Source of the DNA: an uncultured Acetatifactor sp.
GTDB taxonomy: Bacteria; Bacillota; Clostridia; Lachnospirales; Lachnospiraceae
Reading direction: 5' to 3'
DNA length: 12,163 nucleotides
NCBI GenBank assembly: GCA_910585015.1
Contig: CAJUCT010000003.1
Span: 1-12,163, forward strand
Part shown: positions 1 through 6,940 of the stretch, piece after piece
Layout of the letters: each line of letters begins with the position of its first letter
How positions within the stretch are numbered: the first letter of the stretch is position 1
Notes under the pieces: model-generated
What the model was told of the DNA's origin: nothing
The model's database searches: none
Seen by the model: only the letters and a program-made list of their open reading frames with translations
Made by a program: the position numbers and the translations under genes

Positions 1-25
1 AACGTGCAGATTTGGAAAGGAAACC

Positions 26-274
26 ATGCTGTCAAGAATGTTCCAGGTCATGGAACGATTTCAGTTAAATAACTGTATGGTGGCAGAGGATGCGGGTTCG
101 GGTTATACTGTGGCTACCCGGAGGATGAAAGCATACTCATTTACAACAAGGAGTGGGAAAAATGTGCCGCAGATTATCCTGCAGGGGAATTGGGTGGAGC
201 AGTGGGGCTTTGAGATTGGCTGCAGCGTGTCTGTGGAGTGTTACCAGAATAAGCTGGTTATTTTAAAAGATTAA
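26..274 (+). CDS. SymE-like small protein (SymE toxin family fold)
   Basis: An 82-residue protein. Residues about 48-80 carry the SymE-family pattern: a short strand (VPQIILQG), then NWVEQWGFEIG, then a strand-turn-strand ending KLVIL. In the family, SymE of E. coli is an SOS-induced type I toxin with an AbrB/MazE-like beta fold that acts on RNA or nucleoid; whether this relative is toxic is unknown. The start at 26 has GGAAAGG five bases upstream. The frame is open back to the window edge, so a longer N-terminus cannot be excluded; a later ATG at 125 has GAGG too close to be a good site. I see no antisense RNA gene that I could defend. Family call fairly sure, function inferred. Confidence 0.7.
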   Translation: MLSRMFQVMERFQLNNCMVAEDAGSGYTVATRRMKAYSFTTRSGKNVPQIILQGNWVEQWGFEIGCSVSVECYQNKLVILKD

Positions 275-308
275 GAGCAAAAATTCCAAGAGACAGGTTC
301 TCGGCTTA

Positions 309-337
309 TTGTAATTTGCCAGAAGTCTGTGTATAAT
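309..337 (+). promoter_or_regulatory. Promoter of the Rpn-type gene (shared promoter repeat, copy A)
   Basis: TTGTAA (309-314), a 17-bp spacer and a perfect TATAAT (332-337) lie 75 bases before the chosen start at 413. The spacer begins TTTGCC and ends CTGTG, and the same spacer sequence recurs in the promoters at 3706 and 6941. Predicted transcription start is about 344. Confidence 0.7.
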
Positions 338-412
338 AGAAATAGATAATAGGGATTTTGAAAAATACACATTTTCCGGCAGTGGTTTATGGAAAGAAAG
401 CAGGTGGATAAA

Positions 413-1210
413 ATGGGAGACATGGAAACAAAGCAGACAAAATGGGAAGAATTAAGCATATCCAATGATTTCCTGTTTGGAAAGGTCATGCAGAATCCGG
501 AATTGTGCAAAGAGTTATTGCAGAGGATTCTCCCGGATTTGAACATTGAACGCATTGAATATCCGGAATTACAGAAAAGTATCAACCTGGATATGGATGC
601 CCGCAGTGTGAGGCTGGATGTGTATGTAAAAGATGAGAAAGAAGTTGTTTACGACATAGAAATGCAGGTAAGCCATACAAAGGAACTTCCTAAAAGAAGC
701 CGGTATTATCAGAGTATGATAGACCTGCAGCTTATTGATAAAGGGCAGCTTTATGATGAGTTAAAGCGAAGCTATGTTATATTTATCTGTCCATTCGATT
801 TATATGGGAAAGGACGGCATATTTATACCTTTGAAAATATCTGTAAAGAAGACGGCAGCATTTCCATGGGTGATGAGGCGGTAAAGATATTTCTCAATGC
901 AAAAGGAACTCTGGATGATGTGAGTGATGAATTAAAGGCGTTCCTTGATTATGTGGCAGGGAAGAAGCCGAAGGATGCCTATGTGGAGAGATTGGAAGAA
1001 GCGGTAAAAGAGGCCAAGAAGAATAGAGAATGGAGGCATGAGTATATGACATTGTTGATGAGAGACCAGGAGAATGTGAAAAAAGGTGAGGAAATGTTGG
1101 CAAAATTAATAATACTTTTAAGTGAAGATGGCCGTTTATCAGACGTTATCAAAGTATCACAGGATAAAGAATATCGTCAGGAACTTTATGTGGAATATCA
1201 TATCATTTAA
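413..1210 (+). CDS. Rpn family PD-(D/E)XK nuclease / putative transposase
   Basis: A 265-residue protein of the Rpn/PDDEXK_2 family (recombination-promoting nuclease, often labelled putative transposase). The N-terminal SISNDFLFGKVM opening is typical. The catalytic core shows RLDVYV (Asp69), then the DIEMQ motif (Glu83, Gln85), followed by RSRYYQSMIDLQLI (from about 95). The C-terminus ends with the family's usual EDGRL...D.EYRQELYVEY tail, so the gene looks intact. I chose the ATG at 413 because AGGTGG (402-407) lies five bases before it; an in-frame ATG at 389 has no ribosome binding site. In the family, E. coli RpnA is a DNA endonuclease that promotes RecA-independent recombination. No transposon ends are visible around it. 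An intrinsic terminator follows at once, so it is probably monocistronic. Confidence 0.88.
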   Translation: MGDMETKQTKWEELSISNDFLFGKVMQNPELCKELLQRILPDLNIERIEYPELQKSINLDMDARSVRLDVYVKDEKEVVYDIEMQVSHTKELPKRSRYYQSMIDLQLIDKGQLYDELKRSYVIFICPFDLYGKGRHIYTFENICKEDGSISMGDEAVKIFLNAKGTLDDVSDELKAFLDYVAGKKPKDAYVERLEEAVKEAKKNREWRHEYMTLLMRDQENVKKGEEMLAKLIILLSEDGRLSDVIKVSQDKEYRQELYVEYHII

Positions 1211-1225
1211 AAGTAGAGCATCACA

Positions 1226-1262
1226 GGGCAGAAAATTTTAAAGATTTTCTGTCCTTAATAAT
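1226..1262 (+). terminator. Intrinsic terminator after the Rpn-type gene
   Basis: GGGCAGAAAAT (1226-1236) pairs with ATTTTCTGTCC (1244-1254) through an 11-bp stem containing one G-T pair, with a 7-base loop. It is followed by TTAATAATATT, a weak T-rich tail. It begins 16 bases after the stop codon. Confidence 0.65.
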
Positions 1263-1272
1263 ATTACGAGAT

Positions 1273-1322
1273 TTTTCGCATTTAGGTATGTTATGGACAG
1301 CCGTACCATAAGTAAAGGCGAA
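1273..1322 (+). repeat. 50-bp hairpin element, copy 1
   Basis: The element starts TTTTCGC and ends GGCGAA. Nested inverted repeats are visible: outer TTCGC/GCGAA, then TTTA/TAAA, then inner TTATGG (1291-1296) and CCATAA (1306-1311) around a 9-base loop. A second copy lies at 1415-1464, exactly 142 bases downstream, with six differences in 50. Strand is assigned from the G-U argument given in the findings. It could be a REP-like or small MITE-like repeat, or a structured RNA or operator. Confidence 0.6.
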
Positions 1323-1414
1323 GTTTTCAGGAAGGCCAGAAAGTGCAGGAAAGCTAAGATTTAGGCGGGAAATAGAGAGCTGGCAAAAGTTGTTTTAAGA
1401 TAATACTATGAAAA

Positions 1415-1464
1415 TTTTCGCACTTAGGTGTGTTATGGAGAACCATATCATAAGTAAAGGCGAA
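1415..1464 (+). repeat. 50-bp hairpin element, copy 2
   Basis: Same length and outer arms as copy 1 (TTTTCGC at the left, AAGGCGAA at the right). The inner stem is TTATGG/TCATAA, where the C-to-T change keeps a G-U pair in + strand RNA. The loop is the most changed part. Flanking bases outside the 50 bp do not match between copies, so the repeat boundary is sharp. Confidence 0.6.
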
Positions 1465-1625
1465 AGGGAACGAGTATTCTGGGACTGAGGAGAGCATGGA
1501 TCCAGCGGCTCAGCGGAGAGCAGGCGTGGAAAATCATAGAAAAGTATGTATATGAGCATCCGACGTTTATTACGTTTGTAGAGGAATAATTTTCCGAAAA
1601 ATCTCTTGCTTGATGATTTATGTAC
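1465..1625. other. Gene-poor stretch with a possible coding remnant
   Basis: Between the second hairpin element and the pgi promoter I see no start-equipped gene. In one + frame (1458-1589) there is an open stretch of 43 codons with no ATG, GTG or TTG start. Its end reads like protein: AWKIIEKYVYEHP then TFITFVEE and a stop at 1587-1589. It could be the tail of a lost gene, or chance. No RNA gene is recognised here. Confidence 0.3.
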
Positions 1626-1654
1626 TTGAATTTGTATCTGTTTGATAGTATATT
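1626..1654 (+). promoter_or_regulatory. Likely pgi promoter
   Basis: TTGAAT (1626-1631), a 17-bp spacer and TATATT (1649-1654) match a sigma-A promoter. The predicted start is about 1661, giving a leader of roughly 48 bases to the pgi ATG. It is unlike the shared promoter repeat found elsewhere in the window. Confidence 0.5.
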
Positions 1655-1708
1655 TTTTATAGAGCATTTTGATTTCAAATAAAAAATTGTAGGAGGGATG
1701 GATCAATT

Positions 1709-3289
1709 ATGGTTGCTTGGAAAAATCTGGATACTGTTTCTGCGTATCAGGAGTTGCAAAAGGCGGCGCCTGTAAATCTGGCGGAGGTGATGGCCGGGGA
1801 GAAGGGTGCGGACCGCGTGAAGAATTACAGCGTTCCCATGGCGGCAGGACTTACGTATAATTATGCCGCCAAGCAGGTGGATGACAAGGTGCTGGAGGCC
1901 CTTGTGAAACTGGCGGAAGAGACGCAGCTTGCGGAGAAATTTGAAGCCGTGTACAACGGCGAGGTGATCAATACCGGAGAGAAGCGCATGGTGCTTCATC
2001 ACATGACCCGCGGACAGTTAGGCGATGCGGTTGTGGCCGACGGTGTGGATAAGCGCGGCTTTTATGTGGAGCAGCAGAAAAAGATTGCGGAATTGGCCAA
2101 TAAGGTTCACAGCGGCGAGATTACCAATGCGGCAGGCGAGAAGTTTACTACCGTTGTACAGATCGGAATCGGCGGCAGTGACTTGGGCCCCCGCGCAATG
2201 TATCTGGCGCTGGAGAACTGGGCCAAGGTGAACAACACCTTCAAGATGGAAGCCAAATTCATCAGCAATGTAGATCCTGACGACGCGGCGGCAGTTCTGA
2301 ATAACATTGATGTGAAGCACTCCCTTTTTATACTGGTATCCAAATCAGGTACTACTCTGGAGACCTTGACCAATGAGTCTTTTGTGAAAGATGCCCTGAA
2401 AAACGCGGGACTGGATCCTTCCAGACATATGATTGCCGTTACCAGTGAGACTTCGCCTCTGGCAAAGAGTGATGACTATCTGGCGGCCTTCTTTATGGAC
2501 GATTATATCGGCGGTCGTTTCTCGTCTACTTCCGGTGTGGGCGGCGCGGTATTATCCCTGGCCTTCGGTCCGGAGGTATTCGCGCAGTTTCTTGACGGCG
2601 CGGCCGAGGAGGACAGGCTTGCGCAGAACAGAGATGTATTGGCGAACCCTGCTATGCTGGACGCCCTGATCGGGGTATATGAGCGCAACGTCCTGGGTTA
2701 CCAGAATACGGCTGTATTGCCTTATTCACAGGCTTTGAGCCGTTTCCCTGCGCATCTGCAGCAGATGGATATGGAATCCAATGGAAAGTCGGTAAACCGT
2801 TTCGGCGAACCTGTTAATTATTCTACAGGCCCTGTTATCTTCGGTGAACCGGGTACCAATGGGCAGCATTCTTTCTATCAGCTGCTGCATCAGGGCACGG
2901 ACATTATCCCGCTGCAGTTTGTGGGCTTTAAGAACAGTCAGATGGGCAGAGATGTCGTGATTCAGGACAGCACAAGTCAGCAGAAGCTATGCGCAAATGT
3001 GGCAGCGCAGATTGTGGCATTTGCATGTGGCAAGGCCGACGAGAACCGCAATAAGAATTTTGAAGGCGGAAGACCCTCCAGCATCATCACCGGCGAGCAG
3101 CTGACTCCACAGGCGTTGGGCGCTCTTTTGTCCCACTTTGAGAATAAGGTTATGTATCAGGGCTTTGTGTGGAACGTGAACAGCTTCGATCAGGAGGGTG
3201 TACAACTGGGTAAGGTTCTGGCAAAAAAGGTACTTGCCCACGACACTGACGGCGCGCTGAAAGCATACAGTGATCTGTTAGGTATTTAA
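1709..3289 (+). CDS. pgi: Glucose-6-phosphate isomerase
   Basis: A 526-residue cytoplasmic glycolytic enzyme that interconverts glucose 6-phosphate and fructose 6-phosphate. Family motifs appear in order: IGIGGSDLGPRAM (residues 152-164), the phosphosugar-binding SKSGTTLETL (211-220), signature GGRFSSTSGVGG (268-279), catalytic Glu356 in MESNGKSVN, His387 in GQHSFYQLLHQGTD, and the C-terminal signature FDQEGVQLGKVLAKKVL with Lys502. All expected active-site residues are present and the length is complete. AGGAGGG (1691-1697) lies 11 bases before the ATG, a slightly long but acceptable spacing. An out-of-frame ATG at 1698 abuts that site and opens only 25 codons. The gene has its own promoter and a strong terminator, so it is a single-gene unit. 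Its GC-rich, biased codons (GCG, GGC, CGC) suit a highly expressed core gene and differ from the AT-richer neighbours. Confidence 0.98.
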   Translation: MVAWKNLDTVSAYQELQKAAPVNLAEVMAGEKGADRVKNYSVPMAAGLTYNYAAKQVDDKVLEALVKLAEETQLAEKFEAVYNGEVINTGEKRMVLHHMTRGQLGDAVVADGVDKRGFYVEQQKKIAELANKVHSGEITNAAGEKFTTVVQIGIGGSDLGPRAMYLALENWAKVNNTFKMEAKFISNVDPDDAAAVLNNIDVKHSLFILVSKSGTTLETLTNESFVKDALKNAGLDPSRHMIAVTSETSPLAKSDDYLAAFFMDDYIGGRFSSTSGVGGAVLSLAFGPEVFAQFLDGAAEEDRLAQNRDVLANPAMLDALIGVYERNVLGYQNTAVLPYSQALSRFPAHLQQMDMESNGKSVNRFGEPVNYSTGPVIFGEPGTNGQHSFYQLLHQGTDIIPLQFVGFKNSQMGRDVVIQDSTSQQKLCANVAAQIVAFACGKADENRNKNFEGGRPSSIITGEQLTPQALGALLSHFENKVMYQGFVWNVNSFDQEGVQLGKVLAKKVLAHDTDGALKAYSDLLGI

Positions 3290-3385
3290 TGTGCGCTTTT
3301 GTTTTGAGTGGATCCGGCGAGAACCTGGTCCTGTATAAAAGCTGGGATTTTGCGGATGCCTTGGGAATATAAGAGAATTACATTT

Positions 3386-3420
3386 TACCCCATGGGAGTG
3401 ACTGACCCATGGGGTATTTT
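3386..3420 (+). terminator. Intrinsic terminator downstream of pgi
   Basis: TACCCCATGGG (3386-3396) and CCCATGGGGTA (3406-3416) form a perfect 11-bp stem with a 9-base loop, followed by TTTT. It lies about 97 bases after the pgi stop codon. The 96 bases between hold nothing I can name. Confidence 0.85.
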
Positions 3421-3476
3421 AAGGTATAACCTGAAACGGGAATTGATACGGACGCAGCGGCGGAACCACAGACTAA

Positions 3477-3686
3477 GCAAACCGCTTTGCGCTTAGCTCT
3501 TCTGAACAGAATATGCGCTGAAGTGCATGAGACTAAGGTATAGTGAGCAAACCGCTTTGTGTTTAGCTCTTCTGAACAGAATATGCGCTGAAGCGCATGA
3601 GATCAAGGTATAGTGAGCAAACCGCTTTGCGCTTAGCTCTTCTGAACAGAATATGCGCTGAAGCGCATGAGATCAAGGTATAATGG
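3477..3686 (+). repeat. Three tandem 70-bp hairpin-rich repeats
   Basis: Three units of exactly 70 bases (3477-3546, 3547-3616, 3617-3686) follow each other with no spacer and only a few differences. Each unit has three possible hairpins: GAGC...GCTC around an AAACCGC/GCGCTTA arm (3545-3569 for the second unit), TTCTG-AA-CAGAA, and ATGCGC-TGAA-GCGCAT. Each ends AAGGTATAGT; the last ends AAGGTATAAT. Differences within stems are C-to-T changes that keep pairing as G-U in + strand RNA. It lies between the pgi terminator and the rtcB promoter and codes for nothing I can support. Confidence 0.8.
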
Positions 3687-3705
3687 GATACAAGTCTTTC
3701 ACTTG

Positions 3706-3733
3706 TTGTAATTTGCCCGGGGCTGTGTATAAT
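3706..3733 (+). promoter_or_regulatory. Promoter of the rtcB operon (shared promoter repeat, copy B)
   Basis: TTGTAA (3706-3711), a 16-bp spacer and TATAAT (3728-3733). The spacer is TTTGCC then CGGGG then CTGTG, nearly the same as in copies A and C but one base shorter. The predicted leader to the start at 3855 is about 115 bases. Confidence 0.7.
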
Positions 3734-3799
3734 AGAGGTAAGAGATATTGCGAAGAAGCCAGAGAAACTGTGTAGGAAACCCGGAAGACAGAGAATGGG

Positions 3800-3826
3800 G
3801 CAGGGGTAGGGGGCCTGCTATTTTCA
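3800..3826 (+). promoter_or_regulatory. Possible hairpin in the rtcB leader
   Basis: GCAGG (3800-3804) can pair with CCTGC (3814-3818) around a G-rich 9-base loop, followed by TATTTTC. The stem is only five pairs and the T-run is broken, so a leader attenuator is possible but weakly supported. No known riboswitch is recognised in this leader. Confidence 0.2.
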
Positions 3827-3854
3827 GCTATGGCACTTTGGGGGGATTGAGCGT

Positions 3855-5354
3855 ATGGTACATAAAATTGAGTATAAAGACCGAAATTGTGAAATAGACT
3901 GCTATCTGCCGGAGGGTTCTGGGCCGGATAAAAATGCGTCGGAAGAACTGCGTCAGATGACAGCGCTGGAGGAAACTTTGGAGAGACTGAGGGCTGTACC
4001 GGATTTCTTCCAGGGAGGGAAGCCGCGCATTGAGAAAATTGTATTGACGCCGGACTTTCACAAGGGGGCGGGCATTCCGATTGGAACCGTGATGATGACC
4101 AAAGGTTTTGCGGTCCCTCAGGCCATGGGAAACGACATTAACTGCGGTATGCGGTTTTATACCACCGATCTGTCGGAGGAAAAGATTCGTGAGAAACTTC
4201 CCGAATTGACCAGAAAGATCCGTCACATTTTTTTTGAAGGCGGCAGACAGATTCCCATGACGGGTAGACAGCGGCAGGCATTGTTCCGGTATGGTCTTGA
4301 GGGGTTATTGGAGACCAGTCGCGACGGTGGCAAGAGCGGGTTGTGGCGGTATTTTCAGCCGGATATTCAGGAGAAATGGTTAAGCCGCACCGTCTTTGGC
4401 GGGAGCCTGAAGGCGGAGTATACGGAGGGGCTGGAGGATTTTATCGGCAGTTATGACCAGCCCTCTTATGATGATCAGATTGGGACCATCGGCGGGGGCA
4501 ATCATTTTCTGGAGGTGCAGCGGGTGGCCGAGATTTATGACGGTCAGACCGCCAACGCCTGGAATATAAAAAAGGGAGCCGTGGCAGTGATGCTCCATAC
4601 GGGCTCACTGACAATCGGACATCACAGCGGTCTGCTGAATCGTAAGATTTGCCAGGGGATCTATCCGGCGGGAATGACTCATCCCGAGAACAAGATCTAC
4701 CCGATACCGGAGAATGGCGCGGCGGGGGACGCATGGAACCGTTTCTGGTCGGCTTCCGGAAATGCCGCCAATTTCGGATTTGCCAATCGTTTGTTTTTGG
4801 GGTTCATGATTCAGGATGTTTTTACCGATGTGCTGGGGGAGTGCGAGATGGATCTGCTTTACGACGCTCCCCACAATTATATCTGGAAAAAGCAGATTGC
4901 CGGGGAAGCGTATTATATCCACCGGAAGGGAGCCTGCTGTGCCGGGGGCTGTGCGGAAATGACGGGCACGGAGTTCGCTTATTATGGCGAGCCGGTGATG
5001 ATACCCGGCTCCATGGGCAGTTCCAGCTATCTGCTTCGGGGGCTGGGCAGTCCGGACTGTCTTTGGAGCGCCAGCCACGGCGCCGGACGGAAAAAGTCCC
5101 GTGGGGATGCCATCAAGGGGAACTATGAAGCCTTTCGGCAGTTTATGGAGAAGTTCCATATCATTACGCCCATTGACCCGGAACGCGCGGATTTAAAAGG
5201 CAGAGCCGATATCTTGAAAAAATGGGAGGAGGCAATCCGTGCGGAGGCGCCCTATGCCTATAAGGATATTGATGAAGTGATTGCGGTACATACAACGCAC
5301 GATATGGCGGCCCCGGTGGCCCGGATGGAACCGATTTTTACAGTTAAGAGCTAA
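3855..5354 (+). CDS. Divergent RtcB-family RNA ligase
   Basis: A 499-residue RtcB-type protein. RtcB joins RNA 2',3'-cyclic phosphate (or 3'-phosphate) ends to 5'-OH ends using GTP and Mn2+, and acts in tRNA or RNA repair. Visible motifs: DFHKGAGIPIG (67-77), GNDINCGMR (92-100; metal ligands Asp94 and Cys97), GGGNHFLE (213-220; His217), HTGS (His248), PHNY (His340), IPGSMGSSSYLL (383-394), and SHGAGRKKSR (407-416; His408 is the expected guanylylated residue), plus YKDIDEV (469-475; Lys470). The ligand set is complete, but two usually fixed stretches differ: HSGSRGLG is HTGSLTIG, and HRKGATRA is HRKGACCAGG. The start has GGGGGGA eight bases upstream. It heads an operon with the next two genes (29- and 19-base gaps). 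No rtcA or prfH is seen. Family sure; substrate unknown. Confidence 0.92.
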   Translation: MVHKIEYKDRNCEIDCYLPEGSGPDKNASEELRQMTALEETLERLRAVPDFFQGGKPRIEKIVLTPDFHKGAGIPIGTVMMTKGFAVPQAMGNDINCGMRFYTTDLSEEKIREKLPELTRKIRHIFFEGGRQIPMTGRQRQALFRYGLEGLLETSRDGGKSGLWRYFQPDIQEKWLSRTVFGGSLKAEYTEGLEDFIGSYDQPSYDDQIGTIGGGNHFLEVQRVAEIYDGQTANAWNIKKGAVAVMLHTGSLTIGHHSGLLNRKICQGIYPAGMTHPENKIYPIPENGAAGDAWNRFWSASGNAANFGFANRLFLGFMIQDVFTDVLGECEMDLLYDAPHNYIWKKQIAGEAYYIHRKGACCAGGCAEMTGTEFAYYGEPVMIPGSMGSSSYLLRGLGSPDCLWSASHGAGRKKSRGDAIKGNYEAFRQFMEKFHIITPIDPERADLKGRADILKKWEEAIRAEAPYAYKDIDEVIAVHTTHDMAAPVARMEPIFTVKS

Positions 5355-5383
5355 AGTGTAAGAATGACGGAAGGCAGGGGATT

Positions 5384-5800
5384 ATGGGAAAAGACAATTA
5401 TCTTATCAATATATATCTTAAAATACACAATAAGAGAACACTGACTATGGATGATCTGGCCTATCTGGCAGAATATGATCCGGAGTGTTTTGAGAAAACT
5501 TGTAAAAATGTTATATATAACATTCCCGAAATAAAATCCATTATGGAGCCGGAAATCGTGGATACATCCGGTGATGTACCGGAGCCGGAAGCTTACGAAT
5601 GGCAGAGTATAGAAAAGGTTCTGGAGAATCTAAAACGTCTGGAAATCAATGAGATTCCGGTGGCGAATATTGATACCGATGAAGTAAAGAATCTGCTGGG
5701 AAATCTATATATGGAACTGCTGTTTCCGCATAATGATAAGTATGCATTTGTGAACATGACAGATAACGGCAATACGTCTATGTTTGACCAAAAAATATAA
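5384..5800 (+). CDS. Unrecognised 138-aa acidic protein in the rtcB operon
   Basis: I do not recognise this family. The protein is acidic, with no signal peptide or membrane segment. Residues 5-50 (YLINIYLKIHNKRTLTMDDL then an EYDPECFEKTCKN segment) look like a compact helical unit. A proline- and glutamate-rich linker follows (about 52-72), then a second helical part (75-112) and a hydrophilic tail. Start: GGCAGGGG lies just before the ATG (spacing about 3-4). It sits 29 bases after rtcB and 19 bases before the SUFU gene, so it is very likely co-transcribed with both. Codon use is more AT-rich than rtcB. Coding status is supported by spacing, ribosome binding site and absence of a better frame; function unknown. 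Confidence 0.75.
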   Translation: MGKDNYLINIYLKIHNKRTLTMDDLAYLAEYDPECFEKTCKNVIYNIPEIKSIMEPEIVDTSGDVPEPEAYEWQSIEKVLENLKRLEINEIPVANIDTDEVKNLLGNLYMELLFPHNDKYAFVNMTDNGNTSMFDQKI

Positions 5801-5819
5801 AGTGACAAAGGAGAGCCAT

Positions 5820-6917
5820 ATGTTTGGGAAAAAGAAGAAAAAGGCAGAGCCGCAGATTTTAGCGGAAAGTTGGTCCCCCTGCTGCCAGATACAGGCATTT
5901 GTGGAGGAGAGCGACACCTGCTGTTATTTTTATCTCTGGTTCCATGCGGGAACGGAGAACGCGTATATGAGAAGCTGTTGGATATGCAACGTGGGAAAGG
6001 CGCCGGATAGGATTGATGTGGACGCGATGGAATACGGCAGGGCGCCGGCCATGCCCGAAGAGTATGTGAAGCATGACGCGGGCGGTATCCGTCTGGATCG
6101 GGATAAGCTGTCCATCGTCTGGTTTGAAGAGGGGGATGCGGCGGCACTTTTGGAGGGAGATACGCTGATCTGTGTAATCCCCGGATGGAGCGGTTATCAG
6201 GGATTTAACGGATATTCCAGATACGCCCGGGGCACGGCTCCCTATGCCTGGGAACTTGCCCCGGCACAAGAGGTGCTGGGGGCCAGAGTGTCCAAAAGCC
6301 GGGAGTTTTGGAATCATTTCGAGGGTGAATATTGGGAGGAAGTGCGGCAGCCGCATGAGAAAGCCTTGGAGGACTTTTTCGGAAAGCCGGAGAAATACTT
6401 GGGAATTGACGGTAAAAAATTTCCCCCCAAGGTATTGGTCCAGGGTATCAGGGATGGAGTGCGTTACGGCATCACCGTAGGGGTGAGCCTGCTTCCCATG
6501 CCCCAGGTAGAGCAATATTACCAGGGGGAGGCGGCGGATTATAGGAGGATAGAGCTGGGCTTTGCGGCATCGGAGGGACAGAGTGAGATATGCGCGAAAA
6601 TGTACTCTTATATTGCGGCCCAATCCCGTCTTCCCTGGCTGCAGATCAGCTTCTTGGGACACGGGCATACCATACCCTGCAATACGATAGAAGGCTTCAG
6701 CGCCGTGTGGCTTTTAAACTCCCGGCTTTTGCCGCAGATAGCCGCACCGTTTTATCCTGACTATATGGGAGAAAAAATCAATCTGCTCTGGATTGTCCCT
6801 TTGAAAGAAGAGGAACTGCAGAAGCTAAAGGAGATCGGAACGGAAGAAGCACTAAAGCAGTTGGAGGGCCGTCTGGAAGAACTTCCTGTGTTTGACGGAA
6901 CCGGGAAGCTGTTATGA
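5820..6917 (+). CDS. SUFU (suppressor of fused) domain protein
   Basis: A 365-residue cytoplasmic protein. The C-terminal part (about 195-350) has the SUFU-domain pattern: YGITVGVSLLPMP, then RRIELGF (242-248), PWLQISFLGHGHTIPCN (272-288), a variable segment, and INLLWIVPLKEEELQKLKE (320-338) with a final helix. The N-terminal part (about 10-170) is cysteine- and tryptophan-rich and I cannot place it. I chose the ATG at 5820 because AAAGGAG (5807-5813) lies before it; an in-frame ATG at 5784 overlaps the upstream gene and lacks a site. In bacteria SUFU domains often occur as immunity proteins in polymorphic toxin loci; here it follows an RtcB-like ligase instead and no toxin is in view. No terminator follows it. 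Domain call fairly sure, role inferred. Confidence 0.8.
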   Translation: MFGKKKKKAEPQILAESWSPCCQIQAFVEESDTCCYFYLWFHAGTENAYMRSCWICNVGKAPDRIDVDAMEYGRAPAMPEEYVKHDAGGIRLDRDKLSIVWFEEGDAAALLEGDTLICVIPGWSGYQGFNGYSRYARGTAPYAWELAPAQEVLGARVSKSREFWNHFEGEYWEEVRQPHEKALEDFFGKPEKYLGIDGKKFPPKVLVQGIRDGVRYGITVGVSLLPMPQVEQYYQGEAADYRRIELGFAASEGQSEICAKMYSYIAAQSRLPWLQISFLGHGHTIPCNTIEGFSAVWLLNSRLLPQIAAPFYPDYMGEKINLLWIVPLKEEELQKLKEIGTEEALKQLEGRLEELPVFDGTGKLL

Positions 6918-6940
6918 TATATCATCTGCTTTCCTGCTTA

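Noticed and set aside
389..412. ATG at 389 as the start of the Rpn-type protein
   Set aside because: No ribosome binding site precedes it, whereas the ATG at 413 has AGGTGG at the right distance and begins where family members usually start.
1698..1775. ATG at 1698 as an upstream start near pgi
   Set aside because: It is out of frame with pgi, abuts the AGGAGGG site with no spacing, and opens only 25 codons.
3308..3496. A 62-codon + strand open frame after pgi
   Set aside because: It runs straight through the intrinsic terminator hairpin at 3386-3420 and into the first tandem repeat, has no ribosome binding site and no protein-like pattern.
3477..3686. Tandem repeats as a CRISPR array
   Set aside because: The whole 70-base unit is repeated with no variable spacers between units, and no cas genes are in view.
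4649..5128. Plus-strand 159-codon open frame inside rtcB
   Set aside because: It is a different reading frame of RtcB, with no protein-like motifs; the RtcB frame carries the catalytic motifs across the same bases.
4605..5159. Minus-strand 184-codon open frame inside rtcB
   Set aside because: It is antisense to a clearly conserved RtcB coding region and shows no recognisable motifs.
5859..6668. Minus-strand 269-codon open frame inside the SUFU gene
   Set aside because: It overlaps the whole conserved SUFU-protein frame on the other strand, has no good ribosome binding site and looks like codon-bias shadow.
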